From: Hippasteria phrygiana | Taxonomy: Eukaryota; Echinodermata; Asteroidea; Valvatida; Goniasteridae | Assembly (NCBI GenBank): GCA_037893225.1 | Contig: JAZGUH010000056.1 | Span: 1,302,001-1,366,000, forward strand | Length of the DNA: 64,000 bases | Direction of reading: 5' to 3' | In this document: piece after piece, positions 47,101 through 51,689 of the stretch | Numbering within the stretch: position 1 is the stretch's first letter | How the letters are laid out: the number at the start of each line of letters is the position of its first letter | Position numbers and translations under genes: made by a program | Notes under the pieces: model-generated | Databases searched by the model: none | The model's input: only the letters and a program-made list of their open reading frames with translations | What the model was told of the DNA's origin: nothing

Positions 47101-48435
47101 TGCATCAATTTTGTGTGTTTTTTGCCTCACGCGTTGATATGAAAGCCGCGCTGTGGTTGGTCAAGAGCATTGGGGCGCCCTCAGTCGACAAAAACGGATG
47201 CGAAACTGCGGATTGGCGATTGATGTGGTCTTGGTAAGCAAAATTTCCGTAAAATTTAACTTTTTGGGTTACATTTCAAGGAAGTGAACCTAGCCTATGT
47301 GTACATGGCCATATCAAGTGAAGGCATGTGAAATCTTGGGGCACAAAATTTCGTGACTAGAAAGTTATTGAGGGTCAAAACTATGGAAGAAAATCGTCCA
47401 CAGCAGGTTCAATGTGTCTTTCTGTAAGGTTTGTAAAAACCTTACAGTTCTGGAAGTAGTCATACACATGAGTAAAATTCCTGTGTTCAGCCAGGCGTAG
47501 GACTTGCTGCAGTGCACATTTTAACAGGGTCATGCAGCCCTTGGAGGATAGGGTAGAGTGCTGTAAATTTCTTAGTCACCTTCATTTAAGTTCGGCCATT
47601 ATTTTCTCTGTGTTGATTGGGCATGTTCAGTACCCTCAACGCCTTACATGTAGAAGAATCTTCTGGTGAGTTTATATCAGATAATGTGTAGTGGAAAATG
47701 ATGCGAGCATGTAGTATCGTCGTATGTTGTATTTTGGGGACAGAATTCTTATTACATGAAATATTGCTGGTTGGTCCAACATCTCGAAATTGCAATATTG
47801 TGGTTTATTTTATTGGCTATTACTGTTCCAAATTTGCTTGTTTGGAGATAGTTTTCCATGAGTATTATTGGTAGTACATGTAAGTTGAAAAAAAAAAATT
47901 TTTGGAAATAAAATTTAGTAGCAATTTTGAATAAGTTTTGTTTGTACATTCACAAGAAACCTTTTGGCGACATAAGCTTTGCTAGGATGTCGCTGCAGCA
48001 TAATCTATTTTATTTCAATATGCAAATGGTGGCCCCCCAATGTGTTGGCTTTGATAGTGAATGCACAGACTCGACACTCGGACTAGAATAGAAATGAAAA
48101 TTGGACTCCCCGTACGTGACTTACTTCACAATAACTGCTTTGATTTTACCTACAGGTGTTGTCCTCAATGGCATTAAAAAATACTGACGTAACAGATGGA
48201 CTGCTCTATGGATTACAGAAGAATGGAACAGACCTGCTTGTATGTCCACTTGGCACTGTTATTTTCACTACAGCGATTTCAGATTTCAAATTCTGACCAA
48301 GTCCAAGCTGATCAAATGGGCATCACCAATAGTTAACTCACACTTACCTCTTTTTGCAATCATCAGTTCAGGACTGGACTCTTGAGCCTTGCACAAGAGT
48401 AGTCCAATGACAAGATAAGAAATCACGGCTGACAT
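15004..48435 (-). CDS. ARSG: Arylsulfatase G orthologue, ten coding exons, 546 aa
   Basis: Lysosomal sulfatase; vertebrate ARSG removes 3-O-sulfate from glucosamine in heparan sulfate. Coding exons on the minus strand, in order: 48435-48348, 44853-44709, 42962-42727, 31137-30991, 28106-27986, 26951-26749, 26138-26058, 19187-18955, 16670-16580, 15299-15004. All introns are GT-AG, and the exon lengths sum to 1641 nt (546 codons plus stop). Visible residues: signal peptide (about 1-18), metal-binding D47 D48, FGly cysteine C89 with R93 in CTPSR, K142 and H144 in GKWHLG, H263 in AHTHVPL, D315 N316 in DNGPWAQK, K348. Human ARSG is about 525 aa, so the length fits. The start at 48435 is chosen because the hydrophobic signal follows at once; an in-frame ATG at 48480 would add 15 polar residues. 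UTRs, promoter and poly(A) site were not identified. The family match is recalled from knowledge, not from a search. Confidence 0.95.
15396..15465. mobile_element. 70-bp MITE, family R, copy 1
   Basis: Bounded by TTAA at both ends, with core AGGGTGCATACAAAATCATA. Related copies lie at 37890, 58392 and 62344. Located in ARSG intron 9, just downstream of the exon 9 side. Confidence 0.6.
15763..15968. mobile_element. piggyBac-like MITE, family P, copy 3 (one end decayed)
   Basis: Reverse orientation. The right side ends GGGG|TTAA at 15969-15972; the left end is decayed (CCCTTGGGCACGG). It holds CGGCCAATGGCGTCATCCGG, shared with the copies at 24 and 41 kb, but lacks their internal duplication. 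Confidence 0.7.
16580..16670 (-). CDS. ARSG: ARSG exon 9
   Basis: Codes residues 419-448 plus one nucleotide: TLFHP, then [19 protein letters not shown], the strand pair following the DGxD block in ARSG. Acceptor CTTCCACAG, donor GTAATT, phase 0 in and phase 1 out. Confidence 0.9.
17157..17815. mobile_element. TTAA-family DNA element, copy 2 (inverted)
   Basis: It starts AGCCGTGTCCACACTGGACT and carries the same segments as 2958-3563 in reverse order, including GGTCAGTTTTCCTGGGCAGC and CGTCCTAGGCTGTC. The end motif GTCC(G/A)CACTGGACTT recurs at about 17236, 17619 and 17741. The distal end is degraded near 17815. Located in intron 8. Confidence 0.7.
18590..18905 (-). mobile_element. LINE 3' fragment (pol C-terminus)
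   Basis: On the minus strand a decayed frame reads [10 protein letters not shown], followed by ...[14 protein letters not shown]. The FLWNSLP block is the usual C-terminal end of CR1/L2/jockey-type LINE pol proteins. 5' truncated. Located in intron 8 next to exon 8. Confidence 0.5.
18955..19187 (-). CDS. ARSG: ARSG exon 8
   Basis: Codes residues 341-418. [19 protein letters not shown] contains the second active-site lysine (K348) and the EGG/EAG-xR motif. [13 protein letters not shown] and [11 protein letters not shown] are the usual C-terminal sulfatase blocks. Acceptor TTGAAG, donor GTAAGG, phase 1 in and phase 0 out. It follows the 6.9-kb intron 7. Confidence 0.95.
19606..19771. mobile_element. 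Hairpin MITE (about 70-bp arms)
   Basis: GGGGATAAAAATGTGATGAC...CCGCTGTTAATAGACC faces GGTCCATTAACAGCGG...GTCATCACACTTTTATCCCC across a short loop (CTCGCCTTCGGCTCG). Arms pair along their whole length with scattered mismatches. No clear target duplication. Located in intron 7. Confidence 0.75.
19790..20050. repeat. Dispersed repeat S, copy 1
   Basis: Shares several blocks with 43465-43760 in inverse orientation: CAACATTTGCTTTTGCTGTA, GCAATTTATAGACGTC, GGTCAAGGAACT. It contains a perfect 16-bp palindrome ATTGTCGGCCGACAAT. Confidence 0.65.
20715..20763. repeat. 25-bp direct repeat, two copies
   Basis: GTGATTGGTTTAATGCTTCG plus AATAC occurs twice in tandem, identical. Confidence 0.85.
21556..21620. 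repeat. (CTACCAG)n heptamer run followed by poly(C)
   Basis: Six tandem copies of the heptamer CTACCAG run directly into a C-rich tract ending with 17 consecutive C (21604-21620). Confidence 0.85.
22105..22647 (+). pseudogene. Rep-like HUH-endonuclease protein remnant
   Basis: From ATG 22105 the frame contains [15 protein letters not shown] (like rolling-circle Rep motif I) and [13 protein letters not shown] (motif III, YxxK). The HxH motif II segment expected between them is absent; the sequence jumps from about SQEEFVHSW to [11 protein letters not shown]. The frame ends at 22410 and continues in another frame ([15 protein letters not shown]...), with a stop, to a GTACAA donor near 22648. 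This looks like an endogenous relative of Rep proteins of CRESS-type DNA viruses or related transposons. It is a broken copy, and I have described motifs only. Confidence 0.65.
22685..22708. repeat. Poly(C), 24 bases
   Basis: Uninterrupted run of 24 C, followed by AGGCATTATTATTATTATT. One of a dozen such tracts in the window. Confidence 0.95.
23175..23585 (+). pseudogene. hAT transposase C-terminal (dimerisation) fragment
   Basis: The frame 23386-23585 reads [20 protein letters not shown] then [10 protein letters not shown], the conserved hAT dimerisation block (SPSERxFSxxG), and ends TRH-stop. Upstream, [17 protein letters not shown] lies in another frame, so a frameshift near 23385 separates the halves. 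The catalytic core is not present nearby. Located in ARSG intron 7, opposite strand. Confidence 0.8.
24116..24394. mobile_element. piggyBac-like MITE, family P, copy 4
   Basis: TTAA at 24112-24115 and 24395-24398. It begins CCCCTTGCGTACGGATG and ends ACTCAAGGGG. It contains a tandem duplication of about 65 bp (GCCACCAGGCCGGATGAC... twice), also present in copy 5. Confidence 0.85.
24400..26040. other. Intron 7 sequence, no recognised feature
   Basis: AT-rich. Frames at 24597-24884 and others show no domain. No long repeats seen. Confidence 0.5.
26058..26138 (-). CDS. ARSG: ARSG exon 7
   Basis: An 81-nt symmetric exon (phase 1 on both sides), residues 314-340. It holds GDNGPWAQK with D315 and N316 (metal ligands) and K322. 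Acceptor TTGACAG, donor GTAATG. It is too short to show as an open frame and was found by extending the neighbouring exons. Confidence 0.93.
26605..26655. repeat. Small hairpin
   Basis: TGCTAAATCCAAC faces GTTGGATTCAGCA across about 25 bases in intron 6, followed by GGGTAAGGGTTAA, resembling a MITE end. Confidence 0.45.
26749..26951 (-). CDS. ARSG: ARSG exon 6
   Basis: Codes residues 246-313. [15 protein letters not shown] carries H263, the sulfate-contacting histidine of the family. It ends DTLLWFTG, leading into the metal-binding loop of exon 7. Acceptor TTCCACAG, donor GTACTT, phase 2 in and phase 1 out. Confidence 0.95.
27426..27578. mobile_element. 150-bp MITE, family Q, copy 2
   Basis: ACCCTAACCCTCCAGGGCAT at the left and CTGGCAGGGTTAGGGTTAA at the right. 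It matches 14404-14553 in reverse. Located in intron 5. Confidence 0.75.
27986..28106 (-). CDS. ARSG: ARSG exon 5
   Basis: Codes residues 206-245 plus two nucleotides. It contains [14 protein letters not shown], a segment conserved in arylsulfatases A and G, with a possible glycosylation site at N218. Acceptor TGTTTACAG, donor GTTAGA (weak but in frame), phase 1 in and phase 2 out. Confidence 0.9.
28327..28654. repeat. Three copies of GTGACGTACGGGACAT
   Basis: The 16-mer GTGACGTACGGGACAT occurs at 28327-28342 and 28639-28654, and with one mismatch on the other strand at 28468-28483. The intervening sequence is AT-rich and not otherwise repeated. Located in ARSG intron 4. Confidence 0.7.
28700..29890. 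other. Intron 4 sequence, no recognised gene
   Basis: Contains an AAAC run (29516-29549) and an 11-base G run (29563-29573). The frame 28897-29178 is unrecognised. Confidence 0.45.
29895..30060 (+). mobile_element. Possible LINE C-terminal fragment
   Basis: A plus frame reads [13 protein letters not shown], resembling the KxxLKTHLF end of L2/CR1 pol proteins. Short and without other support. Confidence 0.3.
30545..30790 (+). pseudogene. MULE transposase fragment, second copy
   Basis: [16 protein letters not shown], then [18 protein letters not shown] in a shifted frame, then [14 protein letters not shown]. This follows the same order as the MULE core at 2330-2790 (WxxDGTFK, KKDYKxV, DFExAxW), with the aspartate of DGTFK changed to N. 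Several frameshifts. Located in intron 4 just downstream of exon 4. Confidence 0.6.
30991..31137 (-). CDS. ARSG: ARSG exon 4
   Basis: Codes residues 157-205. It begins GFDYYYG, the conserved sulfatase turn, followed by a cysteine-rich part (C172, C183, C186, C189, C202) matching the ARSG-type insert. Acceptor CTGGCAG, donor GTAAGT, phase 1 on both sides, so the exon is symmetric. The preceding intron 3 is the largest, about 11.6 kb. Confidence 0.93.
31494..31600. repeat. Decayed relative of the 46.6-kb foldback arm
   Basis: TTTTCAGAACCAAGGTTTTC...AAACCTTACAGAGAGGCC...CTGCTGTGGCGG resembles the outer part of the foldback arm at 46611-46690 (CCAGAACTGTAAGG...AACCTTACAGAAAGAC...CTGCTGTGGACG). 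Single arm only. Confidence 0.5.
31928..32141. mobile_element. piggyBac-like MITE, family P, copy 2 (inverted)
   Basis: TTAA at 31924-31927 and 32142-32145. It begins CCCCTTGACCCCGGG and ends CCGTACGCAAGGGG. It is closest to copy 1 at 13940 (shared GCAAAACGGAAACA, reversed). Located in intron 3. Confidence 0.85.
32186..32266. repeat. Hairpin
   Basis: ATGCATGGTC...ATCCGGCAGCAC faces GTGCTGCCGGAT...GACCATGCAT with a short loop. A small foldback sequence without clear target duplications. Confidence 0.65.
32330..34045. other. Intron 3 sequence, no recognised gene
   Basis: AT-rich. The frames at 32652-32921, 33556-33786 and 33651-33860 are unrecognised. Confidence 0.45.
34050..34245 (+). mobile_element. 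LINE pol C-terminal fragment
   Basis: [29 protein letters not shown], then (after a frameshift) MLTLGQISQ. This resembles the C-terminal tail of non-LTR pol proteins (RGRPRTSxLxYxQxLLGD, then LxxxxIxxxAxDR). It ends at tandem stops near 34238. Confidence 0.45.
34560..35215 (+). mobile_element. Non-LTR element N-terminal zinc-finger fragment
   Basis: The frame 34702-35175 codes a proline-rich start, then C2H2 fingers: [20 protein letters not shown] (with ISH), [18 protein letters not shown] and, after a +1 shift near 35125, [20 protein letters not shown] followed by AHP. Fingers ending H...RAHP are typical of the N-terminus of R2/NeSL-type LINEs. No reverse transcriptase follows, so only the 5' part is present or an internal deletion occurred. 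Confidence 0.5.
35430..35492 (+). other. tRNA-like A-box segment, possible SINE head
   Basis: GGTGGTCGAGCGGTTAAGAC resembles the D-arm/A-box of Ser/Leu tRNAs. No B-box (GGTTCGANNCC) or acceptor pairing follows, so it is not a tRNA gene; a truncated tRNA-derived SINE is possible. Confidence 0.4.
35591..35985. mobile_element. hAT-like element end with nested insertion
   Basis: CAGTGTTGTAACCA begins a hAT-like element whose sequence resumes at about 35910 with AGTCATTTTTTATCAAGTCA, the same order as the intact start at 36963. Between them (about 35606-35902) sits a second element rich in GTTTAAACGTTT, starting AAGGATGGGAA and ending ATCCCATTCTTA. GTAACCA is duplicated around it. Confidence 0.65.
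35990..36485 (-). pseudogene. Rep-like HUH protein fragments, two tandem pieces
   Basis: On the minus strand the main piece reads [15 protein letters not shown] (motif I), [12 protein letters not shown], then HYHMSIKLD (the HxH motif II), LQVRKH, and after a frameshift [14 protein letters not shown] (motif III). A second, partial copy of the motif III region ([16 protein letters not shown], then stop) lies at about 36440-36485, separated by a 28-base C run. Motif order and spacing match rolling-circle Rep endonucleases of the CRESS type. Broken by frameshifts; described, not reconstructed. Confidence 0.7.
36371..36398. repeat. Poly(C), 28 bases
   Basis: The longest uninterrupted C run in the window, lying between the two Rep-like fragments. 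Confidence 0.95.
36490..36962. mobile_element. Dispersed repeat T (hAT-like), copy 1
   Basis: Shares ordered blocks with 59690-59915: TATTCGATTA, GACCGAATATTC, GCTGCAACTGCATGC, ACTCCAGCC, GTGTCAAGGGTTTTACGG. Ends are rich in ATTCGA/TCGAAT-type sequence. No intact coding region. Confidence 0.6.
36963..37473. mobile_element. hAT-like non-autonomous element, AAGTCAAGTC-rich
   Basis: Starts CAGTGTTGTAACCAAGTCA and ends TATACTTGAGTCACTG, forming imperfect CAGTG...CACTG ends. Subterminal regions are arrays of CAAGTC. A minus frame inside (about 37310-37100) reads [20 protein letters not shown] then [12 protein letters not shown], which looks like a genuine but unrecognised exon remnant. Confidence 0.6.
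37771..38265. repeat. Tandem LINE/SINE-tail-like repeats with (AAT)n
   Basis: Three partial copies begin near 37771, 37993 and 38214: ATGTACTC(A/G)(T/G)GAGATTGTGG, then ACTGC(T/C)GCCATGCCAAACTT. The second copy ends GAATAAACCTG followed by an 81-bp (AAT)n tract (38109-38189). Repeated 3' tails ending in a microsatellite suggest a retroposon tail. Confidence 0.6.
37890..37959. mobile_element. 70-bp MITE, family R, copy 2
   Basis: TTAACCCTAACAGTCCGGAA ... TTTGCATGCACCCTAGGGGG ... TTAGGGTTAG. Shares TTTTAATATGATTTTGCATG with 62344-62414. Confidence 0.65.
38279..39689 (+). mobile_element. hAT element, 1.4 kb, with BED zinc finger only
   Basis: Ends are CAGTGTTGGAGTACTCG (left) and CGACTCCAACACTG (right), a hAT-type inverted repeat. 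Probable 8-bp target duplication: CTACACAC (38271-38278) versus CTACAACC (39690-39697), 6 of 8. Subterminal arrays of TACTCG/ACTCGG lie on both sides. The interior codes a BED finger but no transposase core, so it depends on another source for movement. Located in ARSG intron 3. Confidence 0.75.
38903..39148 (+). CDS. BED-type zinc finger ORF in hAT element
   Basis: 81 codons. The finger is [20 protein letters not shown] with HLHRKHP after it: C-x2-C, an aromatic-poor linker and H-x4-H, the BED pattern found at the N-terminus of hAT transposases and ZBED proteins. The frame closes soon after KVTRPKC, without linker or catalytic domain. It may be an isolated first exon. Confidence 0.6.
   Translation: MLYGLCMERLIMSSVSDITKWGYKDHRMFVTGGKKQHSAMCKLCQTRISEKSGTMSNFNKHLHRKHPAAYKVTRPKCTQSM
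39700..41195. other. Intron 3 sequence, no recognised gene
   Basis: Contains GCGCCCTCGT twice (about 40010 and 40133) and a 15-base G run (40820-40834). No domain seen in the short frames. Confidence 0.45.
41201..41450. mobile_element. MITE with AGAGGTTTCGTT ends
   Basis: Left AGAGGTTTCGTTTTCGCAC, right GTGCGCTAACGAAACCTCT. About 250 bp, non-coding. The target duplication is unclear. Confidence 0.65.
41464..41655. mobile_element. Dispersed repeat V, copy 1
   Basis: About 170 bp, nearly identical to 58727-58900 (GGTCAAAATCAGTCAA at one side, TTGACTGATTTTGACC at the other). Here it is enclosed by ACCCTCCTA and TAGGAGGGT, possible outer ends. It abuts the family P MITE at 41660. Confidence 0.7.
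41660..41941. mobile_element. piggyBac-like MITE, family P, copy 5
   Basis: TTAA at 41656-41659 and 41942-41945. Closest to copy 4 at 24116, with the same internal tandem duplication. A solitary end (TTAACCCCTTGAATTCGG) also lies at about 42652. Confidence 0.85.
41946..42726. other. Intron 3 sequence next to exon 3
   Basis: No recognised feature apart from the solitary TTAACCCCTTG end near 42652. Confidence 0.45.
42727..42962 (-). CDS. ARSG: ARSG exon 3: catalytic signature exon
   Basis: Codes residues 78-156. It contains [12 protein letters not shown] (C89 is the residue converted to formylglycine by the formylglycine-generating enzyme) and the second signature GKWHLGHHG (K142, H144). N122 in LPLNETT is a probable N-glycosylation site. 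Acceptor TACTTGCAG, donor GTAGGG, phase 2 in and phase 1 out. Confidence 0.96.
43465..43760. repeat. Dispersed repeat S, copy 2 (inverted)
   Basis: Counterpart of 19790-20050. The central palindrome here is GATTGTCGATCGACAATC (18 bp, perfect). Located in intron 2. Confidence 0.65.
44142..44352. mobile_element. Old single-arm fragment of the A/B foldback family
   Basis: GTATTGCTCCTCTTGTTTGC...AGTCAGCGTCACG...GGTGGAATATTTCTA...GCCAAGAATATTTATGCAG follows the order of the right arms of the foldbacks at 45.5-45.7 and 46.2-46.4 kb with more divergence. No opposing arm is present. Confidence 0.65.
44709..44853 (-). CDS. ARSG: ARSG exon 2: start of sulfatase domain
   Basis: Codes residues 30-78. 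It contains [18 protein letters not shown], the first sulfatase strand with the two metal-binding aspartates (D47, D48). Acceptor TTTCTCAG, donor GTAAAT, phase 1 in and phase 2 out. The longest open frame across this stretch is a different one, so a naive ORF call gives the wrong protein here. Confidence 0.93.
45039..45798. mobile_element. Foldback element A (long inverted arms)
   Basis: Starts TTAGCC (45039-45044), is interrupted by a 93-bp MITE, resumes at 45146 and ends TTCTAGGGCTAA at 45798. The arms (about 300 bp each) pair around a G+C-rich centre (about 45451-45505, with GGCCGGCCGGCGCGGCCGC). The 7-bp flank TCTAGTG occurs at 45032-45038 and 45799-45805. No protein coded; open frames in the arms are mirror images of each other. 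Located in ARSG intron 1. Confidence 0.85.
45045..45137. mobile_element. 93-bp MITE inserted in foldback A
   Basis: Ends CTAGCCCAGGTTGGAC and GTCCAACCTGGGCTAG. Flanked by a perfect 8-bp duplication TGTTAGCC (45037-45044, 45138-45145). Removing it and one duplication restores a continuous left end for element A, proving the order of insertion. Confidence 0.85.
45844..46457. mobile_element. Foldback element B
   Basis: 614 bp. Ends CTAGCCCTAGAATGACGC and GCGTCCTTCTAGGGCTAG. Arms are homologous to those of element A, with a shorter centre (GGCCGTGCACGCGGC). Flanked by a perfect 7-bp duplication TTGCTTA (45837-45843, 46458-46464). Located in intron 1, 45 bp from element A. Confidence 0.9.
46608..47459. 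mobile_element. Foldback element C, 380-bp near-perfect arms
   Basis: 852 bp: left arm 46608-46987, spacer 46988-47079, right arm 47080-47459. By eye the arms are identical over their length. Ends CTACTTCCAGAACTG and CAGTTCTGGAAGTAG. Flanked by a perfect 7-bp duplication TCATACA (46601-46607, 47460-47466). The spacer shows no coding pattern. Located in ARSG intron 1. Confidence 0.92.
48348..48435 (-). CDS. ARSG: ARSG exon 1: start codon and signal peptide
   Basis: Codes 29 residues plus one nucleotide. It begins [16 protein letters not shown], a typical secretory signal with a hydrophobic core, followed by a short polar stretch ending AKR. The donor is GTAAGT (phase 1). The ATG has A at -3. 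This first exon codes little beyond the leader, so the mature enzyme starts in exon 2. Confidence 0.85.
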
Positions 48436-48518
48436 TTTGTCATCTTTGGGAAAAACAAACGTGAAATCTACAATAACCATTGTATATTTATCAAGGTGGA
48501 AAAGGAAAGATTTTACTT

Positions 48519-49003
48519 CAATACCCCACCAAAATCAGTCAGGAACAGCAAAATCTTGGGAAAAAAACCCCAAAAATTTGGGTTCATATTTGTATAAAAA
48601 CTAAACACAACCTTTAATTTTGAGACTTCAGTATAAAGGACATATTCGTGCAATGTAGGGGAAGTGTACGTTCACTGTATATATCTCCGAGGACAAGAGA
48701 AGAAAGGAAACACAAAGAAACCTTTCAGTCCTCGAACGTAGAGTCTTTTGTTGAAATCGGTCCTCGAACGCAAGGATACGTGTTTAGTCTATGGGGGTTG
48801 GTTCAGGAACAATAGGAAACACAAACCATTGTCCTTGGACGTATTGGGAAAGTACGACTGCGTGTGTTTGCTGTGCTTGACACTGTATGGTCACTCGGTG
48901 TTTGCAAGACATAAATCTTAAAATAGCAGGTTGTACTAATGTTTACTGTGATTACGTATTTTCCCATTTTGCTGTTCTGATTGATTTTAATTGGGGTATA
49001 AAA
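48519..49003. mobile_element. Dispersed repeat U, copy 1
   Basis: Left end ATACCCCACCAAAATCAGTC and right end (reverse complement) ATACCCCAATTAAAATCAAT form an inverted pair, each followed by AGCAAAAT. The interior shares TATATCTCCGAGGACAAGAG-type blocks and AACCTTTCAGTCCTCG with 57485-57863. It lies directly upstream of ARSG exon 1 and may include its promoter. Confidence 0.6.
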
Positions 49004-49249
49004 TCTGTATAATTTCTTTTTTATAAATACAACCTGCATTATTGACGGCATCTGCCAATCAACGTTCTACAAATCACAGTGGGTGGCTATTTACTGCTTT
49101 CCTGCTTTAGTTGAGTAGGAGGGTTGTCATTTGCCCTGAAACTTGTTAATGCAAGTTTCTACCAAACATGCACACAAGTGCTCGTACTGATCATTCAATG
49201 CTCATACTGATCCTTTATTTTTTTAACAAAAGACTTTGAAAGTTAAAGA

Positions 49250-49560
49250 TATTTATTTTTTTCAACTTGAGTCCCTCATGTATCAATCTGTTTCTGGTAC
49301 CTTAGCATCTTCTATAAATTTAATCTTCCTCCGGAATTTTGATGTTCATTCCCATTATACTCAAGTTTCTAATTTTCATTTCCATTGACTCGTACATCTT
49401 TAGCCAAAAACTATTAAATATGAGGGACCCAGGCTGTGGAACTCATTTACCGAGAATCTGAAAAGGTCTAAATATTTGTCAACTTTCAAACGGAATTATA
49501 AATCGATCTTGTTGAATAATTATTGTGATCCCATGTAACTTATTCATCTGGAGGTTTGCC
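49250..49560 (+). mobile_element. LINE pol C-terminal fragment
   Basis: Frame near 49415-49525 reads IKYEGPRLWNSFTENLKRSK then YLSTFKRNYKSILLNNY, the typical end of jockey/CR1-type pol proteins (I+xxGPxLWNSL...SxxxFKxxLK). Upstream is decayed. Confidence 0.65.
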
Positions 49561-49564
49561 ATGC

Positions 49565-51445
49565 TACACATTTTATATTGCTTGTTAACTGGCATGTAAA
49601 GTACGGAAAGAGTTCCATATCCGGACATCACTTATACCTCGTGCACAAAGTCTATGGGCCATGACAGAAAAAGTCCAAGTATTTTCAAAGAATAAGTTGA
49701 AAACATTTTCCTCCTAAATTCGTGTTTCTTCATCAGATTTACACTTTTTGGTAGTTTTAAAGTCATATTAAGGGAAATTAATCCGGAACTCTTTCCTAAA
49801 GTACATGTATTGTCCTTGTCTATTGTTTGTTTTGTGCTTTATGTATTATAAGCAATTTTAAACTTGTATAAGGAGCCTACGATTACAAGCTTTGCTTCTT
49901 AGTGGGTCCCTCTACAGTTTTGCTATCTGTCTTAGAACAAGTACCTTTTTGTATCAATTACCATAATTAAAATGTGCGACACTGTGGAAAATAAATGAAC
50001 AAAAAGTTCTAACCAGTGCAATCGGTAGATGACATGAACTACACGTAATGCCCTGCATGATCGATTGATGTTTGCAAACAGATCACAAAATGGTACCGCA
50101 CAATTTTCCAATCGCACAGATCCACAATCTACTTATTGAACTTTTCTTCGCCAAAGGGACTGACAATGGCATAATAACTTGAACTGAATACCTCAGATTG
50201 CCAGCTTGAACTGTGGGTGTCTAATCCAGCTGGTACAACCATAGATAGAAGCACTTTTTCCCCCATGAGGCACTATTAAAGACAGCCAACTCCAATGCAT
50301 GAAGCACGACTCAATAGAAACTACTACTTTTCCTTTTTCTCTCTTGGTTTAGAACAAAAACTGGTATTTACTTCGGACCAAAGTAATACTCTGTGGATCC
50401 ATCCTTTTCTGTCAAAATAAAGTTTGCCAGAGTGGTTGACACATTTCAAACTCAATTTTTAGTATTGGCAGCCCTGCATGAGATTACACAGGACTTTAAA
50501 GATTTTGATTTTTTCACTTGAGTGTTTCCGACAAAATTGGTCCAATTTTACTGCAACTTTCCCCTACAAAATCGTTCCCAAAAGCTTGCAGACCATTAAA
50601 ACTGGCTGTGCTACATGTAACATGTATGTATCTGAGAAAGGTGAGATTTTTTTCATATTTTTGGTTTATGCTGCATGATGGCCTAGTATCTAGCCTAGTC
50701 CTCCCGTGCAGTTTCGTGCGCCAGGATGCCGTATCATGTACATTGTACTATGTAGGAACACTTGTCATAATTGTTTTTGTTTGCTGCTTCATTTTCTCAC
50801 TTTTTGAAAAGGTAAGAACACACTGCCAAAGTGATCTGTTAATTTTCTGTGACTTTTTGCACAGGAAGTTTGGAAGTAGAAAAGTGACATTTGACTTAAT
50901 GTTTTTTTACTTTAGTGCAGTACTTGCTTGGACCATGCTCGGACGTTGTACATGTAGGCCTACTGCTACTGGTCGTCATTGCGTCGATTGACCAATTCAA
51001 TAACTGATTAAGCTGGTGTTTCCAATAGTATACTCGAAATATATACCCCTAGATCTATGGGGCTCCTACCAGCAGCGTAGCCAGCGCTGTTTCCATAGAG
51101 GGGAGGCTAAATTCGAATTTCGGTCGGTTAAAAGTCACATTTCATTTTAGCTTGAAAATTCCAGCTCTAGGCTCATGACGTGAGATTCGCCATTTACTGA
51201 TTTAGAGCTGGTGGAAGGAATTCTAGTAATACTTTAAGTTCCCTGAATATATCAACCAAACACTCAACTTACCGGCAGAGTAGTAATTCATGCAGCTTGT
51301 GATCCCCTCAAAATGAGAATATGCTCAAGTTAAACCCGAAAAAAGGTTAATTTTTCGTGCAACTTCAGTGCATGTACAGATTAACCAGCTGTGTACAAAG
51401 TAATGGGGCGGATTTTTAAACATGAACGATGTTTTCCGATCGATT
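49565..51445. other. Upstream region, no recognised gene
   Basis: The 157-codon frame at 50518-50991 is hydrophobic and unrecognised. No long repeats noted. Confidence 0.45.
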
Positions 51446-51459
51446 ATCGGCCAGCGGCA

Positions 51460-51675
51460 AAGTCTTGGTTCAAGACGACAGTGATCGATAATGGATCGTG
51501 CAGCGTCGCGTTTATTCGTTCCGTGCAGTGCGCCCTCTGACGGTACGATTAGACCAACTCATGGGTTGCGAGCCCATGAGTTATTCTAATCGTACCGTCA
51601 GAGGGCGCACTGCATGGAACGAATGGCGACGCTACACGATCCATTATCGATCACTGTCGTCTTGAACCAAGACTA
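51460..51675. mobile_element. Hairpin MITE with 9-bp target duplication
   Basis: AGTCTTGGTTCAAGACGACA...CAACTCATGGG pairs with CCCATGAGTT...TGTCGTCTTGAACCAAGACT around a 7-base loop, arms about 105 bp. Flanked by CCAGCGGCA at 51451-51459 and 51676-51684. Nine-base duplications are typical of Mutator-like elements (inference). Contains GCGCCCTC in both arms. Confidence 0.85.
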
Positions 51676-51689
51676 CCAGCGGCACTGCG

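Noticed and set aside
50518..50991. 157-codon open frame upstream of the LINEs
   Set aside because: Hydrophobic, cysteine-scattered, typical of AT-rich intergenic sequence; no domain, start context or neighbour support.
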